Source: Betaproteobacteria bacterium
GTDB taxonomy: Bacteria; Pseudomonadota; Gammaproteobacteria; Burkholderiales; SG8-39
Direction: 5' to 3'
DNA: 10,892 nt
Assembly (NCBI GenBank): GCA_029865405.1
Contig: JAOUGZ010000054.1
Span: 1-10,892, forward strand
Below are positions 5,251-10,892 of the stretch, piece by piece; the stretch's first letter is position 1; each line of letters opens with the position of its first letter. The notes beneath the pieces were generated by a model that saw only the letters and a list, made by a program, of their open reading frames with translations, did not search any database and had not been told where the DNA came from. The translations under genes were made by a program, and so were the position numbers.

Positions 5251-7203
5251 CTAGGCCTGGCGGGGCGCGCGCTGGCGGATCTGCTCGATCGCCTCCGGAT
5301 TGACCAGCGCCGTCAGGTCGCCCGGATCCAGCCCGAGCCAGGCCGCGCGGATCACGCGGCGCATGATCTTGAGATTGCGCGTCTTCGGCAGCTCGGACAC
5401 GAAGGTCACCGCTTTCGGCCGGAACGGCACGCCCAGGCCGCGCACCACGGCCTCGATCACCTCTTCGGCGAGCCGCGCGTCGCCGGCCACGCCGGGCTTG
5501 GGCGCGGCGACGCATACCAGCGCGCTGCCCTTCACCGCGTCCGGCACGCCGATCGCCGCGGCCTCGGCGAACTTGCCGCTCGCCATGACGAGCGCCTCGA
5601 TCTCGGCCGGGCCGGTGCGCTTGCCGGCGATCTTCATCGTGTCGTCCGAGCGCCCGTGGATGCGCCAGTGGCCCTCGGCGTCGCGGCTCGCGAAGTCGCC
5701 GTGGTGCCAGACGCCGGGCCAGGTGCTCCAGTAGGTCTCGAGGTAGCGCGCGGCGTCGTTCCACAGCCCGCGCGTGAGGCCGATGGTGCGCCCGCGCATC
5801 ACCAGCTCGCCCACCGTGCCCGGCGCCACCGTGGCGCCGGACTCGTCCACCACGTCGGCGCCGATCCCCGGCACCGAGGCGTTGAAGCCGCAGGGCTTGA
5901 TCGGCTCGATCACCGTGGTCATGACGATGCCGATCATCTCCGTGCCCCCGGAGAAATTGAGGATCGGCACGCGGCGCTTGCACACGCGCTCGAACAGCCA
6001 GCGCCAGGCGTCCTCGGTCCAGGGCTCGCCGCTCGAGATCACGATGCGCAAGGCGCCGAAGTCGTATTTCGACCCCGGGTCGCTGTCCTGCGCCATGAAG
6101 GTGCGCACCGTGGTCGGCGCGATGCCGAGATAGCTCACCCGGTGCTCCGCGCACAATCGCCACATGCGCTCCGCATCCGGGAAGTTCGGCGCCCCTTCGA
6201 CCAGGATGTAGCGCCCGCCCATCACCGGCACCCCGTACACGAGCAGCGGCCCCACCACCCAGCCCATGTCGGACATCCACAGAAGAACATCGTCGGGCTT
6301 GTAGTCCTGCATCAGCCCGAGATCGATGACGCACTTCATCGGAAAGCCGCAGTGCGTGTGCACCACGCCCTTGGGCTTGCCGGCCGTGCCCGAGGTGAAC
6401 ACGAGCAGGTACGGCGCGTCGGCGTCCATCTCCTCGGTCGGCGCATCCCCGGCGCGCCCTTCGAGCAGCTCGTGCCACCAGTGATCGCGCCCTTCGTGCC
6501 ATGTCACCGGCGTGCCGGTGTGGCGCACGACGATCACGTGGCGCATCGATGGCGACTGCGCCACGGCCGCGTCGACGATCGCCTTGGTGTCGGCGGGCCG
6601 GCCGCGGCGCAGCGCACCGTCGGTGGCCACCAGCGCCTTCGCGCCCGCGATCCCCGCGCGCGCGGCGATCGCCTCGGCGCCGAAGCCCGAGAACAGCGGC
6701 ATGGCGATGGCGCCGATCTTCGGGATGGCGAGCATCGCCACTGCCGCCTCGGGCACGTTCGGCAGGTAGGTGGCGATGACGTCGCCGCGCCCGAGGCCGA
6801 GCGCGCGCAGCCCTTCGGCGCAGCGGCACACCTCGCGATCGAGCTCGCGGTAGGTGAAGCTGCGCCGCGCGCCCTGCTCGCCGATCCAGTCGAGCGCGCG
6901 CCGGTCGTAGGTCGGGGTGCCGCGCCAGCGATCCAGCGCGTTCAGGACGACGTTGGTCGTGCCGCCGACGCACCAGCGCGCCCAGGGCGCACCCTGCGAC
7001 TCGTCGAGCACTTTTTCGTACGGCCGGTAGAAGCGGAAATCGACGTGACGCATCAGCGCGTCGTGGAACCACGCGGGGTCGGCATCGGCGCGCCGCTCGA
7101 GCTCGGCGTAGTCCGCGAGCTTCGCAAAGCGCATGAAAGCGCGCAGATTGGAGGCCTCGACCATCGCCGCGTCGGGCCGCCATGCGATCGGATCCTGCGT
7201 CAC
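5251..7203 (-). CDS. Acetyl-CoA-synthetase-like AMP-forming acyl-CoA ligase, substrate unknown
   Basis: A 650-residue acyl-CoA synthetase with an acetyl-CoA-synthetase-type N-terminal region (about 20-95) before the AMP-binding domain. Motifs: P-loop TSGTAGKPKG (270-279), A5 motif SGGTE (418-422), HHGD (500-503), hinge GRSDD (517-521), and catalytic K612 in LKIMRR. ETYWSTWPG, just before HHGD, is typical of the acetyl/propionyl/acetoacetyl-CoA synthetase branch. However, the tryptophan that closes the acetyl pocket in the canonical W-W-Q-T-E motif is replaced here by G-G-T-E, which I infer allows a larger acid, as in acetoacetyl-CoA synthetases. The lysine motif reads N-L-K rather than S-G-K. 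It follows fdx by 61 bases on the same strand and may be the last gene of the reductase operon. GTG at 7203 was chosen for its strong ribosome-binding site; a GTG at 7242 would add 13 residues. Confidence 0.85.
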   Translation of the reverse strand: MTQDPIAWRPDAAMVEASNLRAFMRFAKLADYAELERRADADPAWFHDALMRHVDFRFYRPYEKVLDESQGAPWARWCVGGTTNVVLNALDRWRGTPTYDRRALDWIGEQGARRSFTYRELDREVCRCAEGLRALGLGRGDVIATYLPNVPEAAVAMLAIPKIGAIAMPLFSGFGAEAIAARAGIAGAKALVATDGALRRGRPADTKAIVDAAVAQSPSMRHVIVVRHTGTPVTWHEGRDHWWHELLEGRAGDAPTEEMDADAPYLLVFTSGTAGKPKGVVHTHCGFPMKCVIDLGLMQDYKPDDVLLWMSDMGWVVGPLLVYGVPVMGGRYILVEGAPNFPDAERMWRLCAEHRVSYLGIAPTTVRTFMAQDSDPGSKYDFGALRIVISSGEPWTEDAWRWLFERVCKRRVPILNFSGGTEMIGIVMTTVIEPIKPCGFNASVPGIGADVVDESGATVAPGTVGELVMRGRTIGLTRGLWNDAARYLETYWSTWPGVWHHGDFASRDAEGHWRIHGRSDDTMKIAGKRTGPAEIEALVMASGKFAEAAAIGVPDAVKGSALVCVAAPKPGVAGDARLAEEVIEAVVRGLGVPFRPKAVTFVSELPKTRNLKIMRRVIRAAWLGLDPGDLTALVNPEAIEQIRQRAPRQA

Positions 7204-7210
7204 CGGTGCG

Positions 7211-7216
7211 TCCTCC
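7211..7216 (-). promoter_or_regulatory. Shine-Dalgarno site deciding the ligase start
   Basis: Read on the minus strand, GGAGGA lies 7 bases upstream of the GTG at 7203. The in-frame GTG at 7242 has no comparable site. This supports the shorter 650-residue protein. Confidence 0.7.
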
Positions 7217-7264
7217 TGCCGCAGCCTACCGCACCCCGGCACGGCGGGCGAGGCCTGCCCCGGC

Positions 7265-7513
7265 CTAGCCGTGCAGCGACTGGTACTTTTCCTGCAGCTG
7301 CTCGGGCGTCTCGACGAAATCCGGGTTGACGACGATGCACTCGCTCACCGGGCAGACCAGCCGGCACTGCGGCTCGTCCTTCGCCCCCACGCACTCGGTG
7401 CACTTCAGCGGATCGATGACGTAGATCGGGTTGCCGGCGGTGATCGCGTCGTTGGGGCATTCCGGCACGCAGGCGTCGCAGGCGGTGCAGGTCTCGTTGA
7501 TCATCAGGGCCAT
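7265..7513 (-). CDS. fdx: 2[4Fe-4S] ferredoxin, electron donor of benzoyl-CoA reductase
   Basis: An 82-residue ferredoxin. The first cluster motif is C9-x2-C12-x2-C15-x3-C19-P and the second is C38-x2-C41-x8-C50-x3-C54-P, with an additional C59. The eight-residue insertion between the second and third cysteines of the second motif, plus a C-terminal helical extension (about 68-82, ending EKYQSLHG), marks the Allochromatium/Thauera-type low-potential ferredoxins rather than the short clostridial type. In Thauera aromatica a ferredoxin of this kind is the physiological electron donor of benzoyl-CoA reductase. The gene starts 11 bases after the bcrD stop, with AAAGGAG 5 bases before the ATG and overlapping that stop codon. 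It is therefore surely part of the same operon. All eight cluster cysteines are present, so it should be functional. Confidence 0.93.
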   Translation of the reverse strand: MALMINETCTACDACVPECPNDAITAGNPIYVIDPLKCTECVGAKDEPQCRLVCPVSECIVVNPDFVETPEQLQEKYQSLHG

Positions 7514-7524
7514 GGCGTCTCCTT

Positions 7525-8370
7525 TCAGGCGGCGGCGCGCGCTTGCAGTTCTTTCAGCTTGTCGTGGCGGAAGGCGCCCCAGAGCGCCGCGCCGATGGCG
7601 CCCGCATAGATCGAATCCGGGTGGCTCACCGCGGTGATGCCGGCGACCTTCTCGTTCACCAGCTCCTCCTGCAGCGCGGCGAGCAGGCCGGCATCGAGCG
7701 CGAGGCCGCCGGTGAGCAGCACCGTGCCGCTCTTGATGCCGGTGACCTTGAGCAGCTTGACGAGGCGCGAGGCCATCGACAGGTGGATGCCCTTCAGAAT
7801 GTCCTGCGTGGCGATGCCGCGCGACACCATGTTGATGACGTCGGTCTCCGCCAGGACCGCGCAGATCGAGCTCACCTTCTCCGGGTTCTCGGAAGTCTTC
7901 GACAGGCGCCCGATCTCCTCCACCGCGACGCCGAGGTAGCGCGCGATGTTCTCGAGGAACTGCCCCGAGCCCGAGGCGCACTGGCTGGTCATCTTGTAGG
8001 AGAGCACCTTGCCGCGCTCGTCGACGTAGATGGCGCGACCGTTGAGCGCGCCGATGTCGACTACCGCGCGCGCCTGCGGATGCAGGTAGATGCCGCCGCG
8101 CGCGTGCGTGGTCATGGTGTAGAAGTGGCCGGTGGCGAACTTGACGCTCTCGCCCTCGCCGGTGGTCGCGGTGTAGGCGATGTCCTCGGGCGCGAGCTTC
8201 GCGTCGGCGAGCACTTCGTCGAAACCCTGCCTGGCGAGCTCCAGCGGGTCGCGCCGGCGGATGCGCTCGCAGCGCCGCGCCACCCACTCGGTCCTGTCGC
8301 CGTCGCAGCCGAAGAGGACCGTCTTCACCGCCCCGGAGCCGATGTCGATGCCGATGCTGTGGATGCTCAT
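7525..8370 (-). CDS. bcrD: Benzoyl-CoA reductase subunit D (ATPase subunit)
   Basis: A 281-residue protein of the BcrAD/BadFG ATPase family (ASKHA fold). With BcrA it forms the ATP-hydrolysing electron activase that drives electrons from ferredoxin to BcrB/BcrC. It shows the phosphate-1 loop [10 protein letters not shown] (7-16), a TTGEGE turn (69-74), the second phosphate motif DIGALNGR (105-112) and the adenosine-side GG in LLTGGLALD. Cys131 in SQCASGSGQ and Cys170 in [11 protein letters not shown] match the two positions that, in this family, bind a [4Fe-4S] cluster shared across the dimer interface. Length and sequence agree closely with what I recall of Thauera aromatica BcrD (about 282 residues), including [20 protein letters not shown]. 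The ATG overlaps the bcrA stop by 4 bases (ATGA), which implies coupled translation and balanced subunit amounts. Confidence 0.95.
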   Translation of the reverse strand: MSIHSIGIDIGSGAVKTVLFGCDGDRTEWVARRCERIRRRDPLELARQGFDEVLADAKLAPEDIAYTATTGEGESVKFATGHFYTMTTHARGGIYLHPQARAVVDIGALNGRAIYVDERGKVLSYKMTSQCASGSGQFLENIARYLGVAVEEIGRLSKTSENPEKVSSICAVLAETDVINMVSRGIATQDILKGIHLSMASRLVKLLKVTGIKSGTVLLTGGLALDAGLLAALQEELVNEKVAGITAVSHPDSIYAGAIGAALWGAFRHDKLKELQARAAA

Positions 8371-9713
8371 GCCGTCTCCCGCTTCTCGATGGCCTTGCCC
8401 TCCTCCATCACCGCGCGCCAGGCAAAGGTCGCGCCGCCCAGAGCCCCCGTATAGATCGAGTCGGGGTTGATGTTGAGCGTGACCGTGCCGTAGTTTTCCT
8501 CAATCAGCTCGTTGAGGGACTTGACCGCGGCCTCGTTCTTCGCGACGCCGCCGGTGAAGGTGAATTCGTTGCGCACCCCGCCCGAGCGCGCCAGGATCGA
8601 CATCGCGCGCAGGATGATGGCGCGGTGCAGCCCGGCCATGATGTCCTCGCGCTTCTCGCCCAGCGACAGCCGGTCGCGCAGCTCGGCGCCGGCGAACACC
8701 GTGCAGGTCGAGTTGATGCGCACGGTCTTGGTCGACTTCATCGCCAGGGGCCCCAGCTCGTGCAGCCCCATGTTCATCTCGTCGGCGATGTAGCCCAGGT
8801 AGCGCCCGCAGCCCGCGGCGCAGCGGTCGTTCATCTGGAACGATTCGACGATGCCCTGCGGGTCGACCTGGATCGCCTTGGTGTCCTGGCCGCCGATGTC
8901 GAGCACGGTCGCGGTGTGCGGGTACATGACGTGCGCGCCCAGGCCGTGGCACAGGATCTCGGAGCGGATGTGCTCCTTCGAGAACGGCAGCCGCGCGCGG
9001 CCGTAGCCGGTGCCCACCACGTAGGCCTCCTCGAGCGGCAGGTCGAGCACGCCCTGGATCGGCGCGCGCACCGCCTCGCCGCGCGCCGCGGTCTGCGGCA
9101 GCGCCGCGAAGGTGCGCTTGAGCGCCGCCAGCAGGTGCGGCGAAAGCGAGTCGAGGTAGACGCGGTTCTCCACCTCGATGATCGAGCGGTCGAACACGTT
9201 GAGCAGGAAGTCGTAGCGCAGGCCGGATTCCTTCGCCACCTCCTCGCTGAGCGAGTGGTAGCGGCTGCCGGCGATGTCGCGGAAGAAGTCGCTTTTGCGC
9301 TTCGCGCCGGGCGCAAACAGCTCCGGCGCCTCCCGCCGCAGCCGGGCGAATACCTGCTCGAGCGCCGCGCCGACCGCCTTCTCGGCCTCGCCGAAGCGCG
9401 CCGTGGCGACGCTCTTCGCGCACACCTGCTCCAGGTCGGCGAGCTGCACCAGGAACTGCTCGAGGCGGAAGTCGCGCTCCAGCTGCCCGACGAACGCGTC
9501 CAGGCCGCCGTTCAGCGCGCCGCTCGTACCGAGCGCCTCGCGGAACAGGTGAAACCGCGCCGAGAGCAGCGCCTCCTGCTTGGCGATGGTCGCCGCGGTG
9601 TCGTAGTTCGAGCGCGAGTTGGTGATGCCGCGGCCGAGGACCCGCTGCGTCTCGTCGATCACCACCGCCTTGGTGGTGGTCGATCCCAGGTCGATGCCGA
9701 TGAAGCAGCGCAT
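8367..9713 (-). CDS. bcrA: Benzoyl-CoA reductase subunit A (ATPase subunit)
   Basis: A 448-residue BcrA/BadF-type subunit. It carries the ASKHA nucleotide-binding motifs [10 protein letters not shown] (6-15) and DIGGQDTK (272-279), and [10 protein letters not shown] (386-395) near the adenosine site. Cys298 in [13 protein letters not shown] and Cys337 in [11 protein letters not shown] are the expected ligands for the [4Fe-4S] cluster bridged with BcrD. Between about residues 40 and 245 it has the long insertion that distinguishes BcrA from the shorter BcrD. This insertion includes [17 protein letters not shown] (134-150) and the segment leading to [24 protein letters not shown] hydrolysis by BcrA/BcrD (about two ATP per two electrons in the known enzyme) makes ring reduction possible. 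GAGGAG overlaps the bcrB stop just upstream of the ATG. It lies between bcrB (10 bases) and bcrD (overlap), the order known from Thauera. Confidence 0.95.
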   Translation of the reverse strand: MRCFIGIDLGSTTTKAVVIDETQRVLGRGITNSRSNYDTAATIAKQEALLSARFHLFREALGTSGALNGGLDAFVGQLERDFRLEQFLVQLADLEQVCAKSVATARFGEAEKAVGAALEQVFARLRREAPELFAPGAKRKSDFFRDIAGSRYHSLSEEVAKESGLRYDFLLNVFDRSIIEVENRVYLDSLSPHLLAALKRTFAALPQTAARGEAVRAPIQGVLDLPLEEAYVVGTGYGRARLPFSKEHIRSEILCHGLGAHVMYPHTATVLDIGGQDTKAIQVDPQGIVESFQMNDRCAAGCGRYLGYIADEMNMGLHELGPLAMKSTKTVRINSTCTVFAGAELRDRLSLGEKREDIMAGLHRAIILRAMSILARSGGVRNEFTFTGGVAKNEAAVKSLNELIEENYGTVTLNINPDSIYTGALGGATFAWRAVMEEGKAIEKRETA

Positions 9714-9723
9714 GGCGGTCTCC

Positions 9724-10892
9724 TCAGTGCGTCGCGGGGACGATCGGCGGCATGGCCGGGCGCGCGCCGCCGCCGGCGCCGCGCTTTTGCTTCACCATCT
9801 GGAAATAGCTCTCCAGCCGGTTCTTGATGTTGGCCGCGGAGAAGTAGCGCGGATCGACGAGGTCCGACTCGATGAACGCGGCCGGCTTGCCGGTGCGCCG
9901 CTCGACTTCGCGCAGGATGAGCAGCTGCCCCGCCGAGAAGCTGTTGCAGCTCTTGATCGAGTTGATGAGCAGGCCATCGGCCTGGTACTCGTCGAGGTAC
10001 TTGCAGATCATGTCGATGCGCTGCGGGAAGTTGAGGTTGGTGTAGCAGCCCAGGCAGTACTCGGCGAGGGACTCGATGGGATGCTCCGGGTCGTGGCGGA
10101 AACCGAAGTCGTACACGCCGCCGACCTTGGCGTAGGTCGAGGCCACCACCACCGCGCCCTCGTCGTAGAACATCTTCCAGAACTCGCGGAAGCTGGTCCA
10201 GTTGGGCGGACCCTCGACCACCAGGCGGTATTTCTCGCCCGGATGCTCGCCCTCGGGCGTCACCGGCCCCTTGCCCTCGCGCATGCGCTGCTCGATCTCG
10301 GTGCGCAGCACGCTGTAGAACTTGGTCGCCTCGGGCGTGCCGCGGAACGCGGTGAAGATCGGGCCGATGTAGTACACCGCGCCGAAATAGCCGTCGATCG
10401 GCGAGGGCTTGTGCTTGGCCGACTGCAGCGTCCAGACCAGGTCCTCCTCGGCCTTGACCGACTCGCGCATGTACTGGCGCAGCCGGTCGATGTCGAACTT
10501 GACCCCGGACACCTTCTCCAGCGTCGGGATGACCTTCTCCTTGAGCTGCTTGACCACGTAGTCGCGCATGTTCTGCGAGATCTTGCCGTCGCCCTGGTAG
10601 GGCACGTGCAGCATCACCGTCTCGCAGTCGTACTTCTGGCGGATGAGCTCGAACCACTTCATGAACGTGAAGCAGCCGGTGTAGGACAGAAGCAGCACGT
10701 CGGGCGTGGGCAGCGCCTCGCCGGTCGGCCCCACCTGCCCCTGCAGCATCATGCCGAGGTCGGCCTTGACGTAGGTGCAGACATCCTCGGAGTGCCCTTC
10801 GCGCTCGGCGTCCATGATCATCTTGCCGGACTTCTTGCGCATGCCGTTCTGCAGCGCGTTGGTCTCGGGGAGGCTCCTCGCGAAGTCGAAGC
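9724..10892 (-). CDS. bcrB: Benzoyl-CoA reductase subunit B, 5' end outside window
   Basis: The frame is open from the right edge to the stop at 9724 and gives 388 residues. About 45-50 N-terminal residues are missing if the length matches the roughly 430-residue Thauera BcrB as I recall it. The Met codon at 10842 is internal, because the preceding residues [11 protein letters not shown] still match the family. BcrB belongs to the HgdB/FldC-like (2-hydroxyacyl-CoA dehydratase D-component) family and, with BcrC, holds the benzoyl-CoA site and [4Fe-4S] clusters. Conserved cysteines are Cys73 in [12 protein letters not shown], Cys282 in CLGCYTN and Cys315 in [11 protein letters not shown] (fragment numbering). 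[20 protein letters not shown] and [20 protein letters not shown] are also characteristic. The reaction is two-electron reduction of benzoyl-CoA to the 1,5-dienoyl-CoA. The short tail [19 protein letters not shown] is probably variable. bcrC would be expected immediately upstream. Confidence 0.95.
   Translation of the reverse strand, partial: FDFARSLPETNALQNGMRKKSGKMIMDAEREGHSEDVCTYVKADLGMMLQGQVGPTGEALPTPDVLLLSYTGCFTFMKWFELIRQKYDCETVMLHVPYQGDGKISQNMRDYVVKQLKEKVIPTLEKVSGVKFDIDRLRQYMRESVKAEEDLVWTLQSAKHKPSPIDGYFGAVYYIGPIFTAFRGTPEATKFYSVLRTEIEQRMREGKGPVTPEGEHPGEKYRLVVEGPPNWTSFREFWKMFYDEGAVVVASTYAKVGGVYDFGFRHDPEHPIESLAEYCLGCYTNLNFPQRIDMICKYLDEYQADGLLINSIKSCNSFSAGQLLILREVERRTGKPAAFIESDLVDPRYFSAANIKNRLESYFQMVKQKRGAGGGARPAMPPIVPATH

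Noticed and set aside
5251..7203. Benzoate-CoA ligase (BclA/BadA) as the name for the reductase-linked ligase
   Set aside because: It is about 120 residues longer than benzoate-CoA ligases and has the acetyl-CoA-synthetase N-terminal region, so the name would overstate the evidence, although the substrate could still be aromatic.
5656..7329. Long plus-strand open frame of 557 codons opposite the ligase gene
   Set aside because: It is rich in histidine, arginine and alanine with no domain, and lies antisense to a gene with complete catalytic motifs. It is a by-product of high GC at third codon positions.
7265..8287. Single 340-codon minus-strand frame ending in the ferredoxin
   Set aside because: Only the last 82 codons are meaningful. 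The first part is an out-of-frame reading of bcrD, and the ferredoxin has its own ATG and ribosome-binding site at 7513.
7525..9713. 2-Hydroxyacyl-CoA dehydratase activator (HgdC/FldI type) instead of benzoyl-CoA reductase ATPases
   Set aside because: Those activators are homodimers of about 260 residues. Here two unequal subunits, one with the BcrA insertion, stand beside bcrB and the matching ferredoxin.
8625..9827. Plus-strand open frame of 400 codons opposite bcrA
   Set aside because: Low-complexity translation without motifs, antisense to the clearly functional bcrA; a composition artefact.

Overview
The window reads as chromosomal DNA of a high-GC, facultatively anaerobic, aromatic-degrading proteobacterium. 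A betaproteobacterium related to Thauera or Azoarcus is my best guess, with alphaproteobacteria such as Magnetospirillum or Rhodopseudomonas as the alternative. The main evidence is three subunit genes of an ATP-dependent (class I) benzoyl-CoA reductase followed by its dedicated-type ferredoxin. This enzyme dearomatizes benzoyl-CoA in the anaerobic benzoyl-CoA pathway. No rRNA, tRNA, CRISPR array, insertion sequence or regulator gene was found.

Left part, plus strand, about 1-1767: the last 40 codons of an enoyl-CoA hydratase-like gene, then 6 bases later a 545-residue acyl-CoA ligase that most resembles the cyclohexanecarboxylate-CoA ligase (AliA-like) group. Middle part, 1768-3887: a clearly less GC-rich stretch (53-63% in 60-base blocks I counted, against about 72% in the reductase genes). 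It holds an unrecognised 165-codon gene and a secreted Sel1-repeat protein of 497 residues with an unrecognised C-terminal domain. It looks like an insertion between metabolic genes. Then 3888-5246 returns to high GC, with an NTF2/SnoaL-like small protein and a ten-helix EamA/DMT permease.

Right part, minus strand, 10892 down to 5251: bcrB (5' end outside the window), bcrA, bcrD, fdx and an acetyl-CoA-synthetase-like ligase in one direction. Gaps are +10 bases (bcrB-bcrA), a 4-base ATGA overlap (bcrA-bcrD), 11 bases (bcrD-fdx) and 61 bases (fdx-ligase), so this is very probably one operon. The bcrC gene, needed for the complete reductase, is not in the window and would be expected just beyond 10892. 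The ligase meets the permease gene tail to tail, with 4 bases between the stop codons.

How it fits together: a CoA ligase activates an aromatic or alicyclic acid. Reduced ferredoxin passes electrons to the BcrA/BcrD ATPase pair, which drives them at very low potential into BcrB/BcrC, where benzoyl-CoA is reduced to the dienoyl-CoA. Hydratases of the crotonase family act downstream. The window holds two different CoA ligases whose substrates are not settled by sequence. This is a known pathway type rather than a new system. The less expected items are the low-GC Sel1 island and the reductase-linked ligase, whose acyl pocket motif differs from that of acetyl-CoA synthetase.
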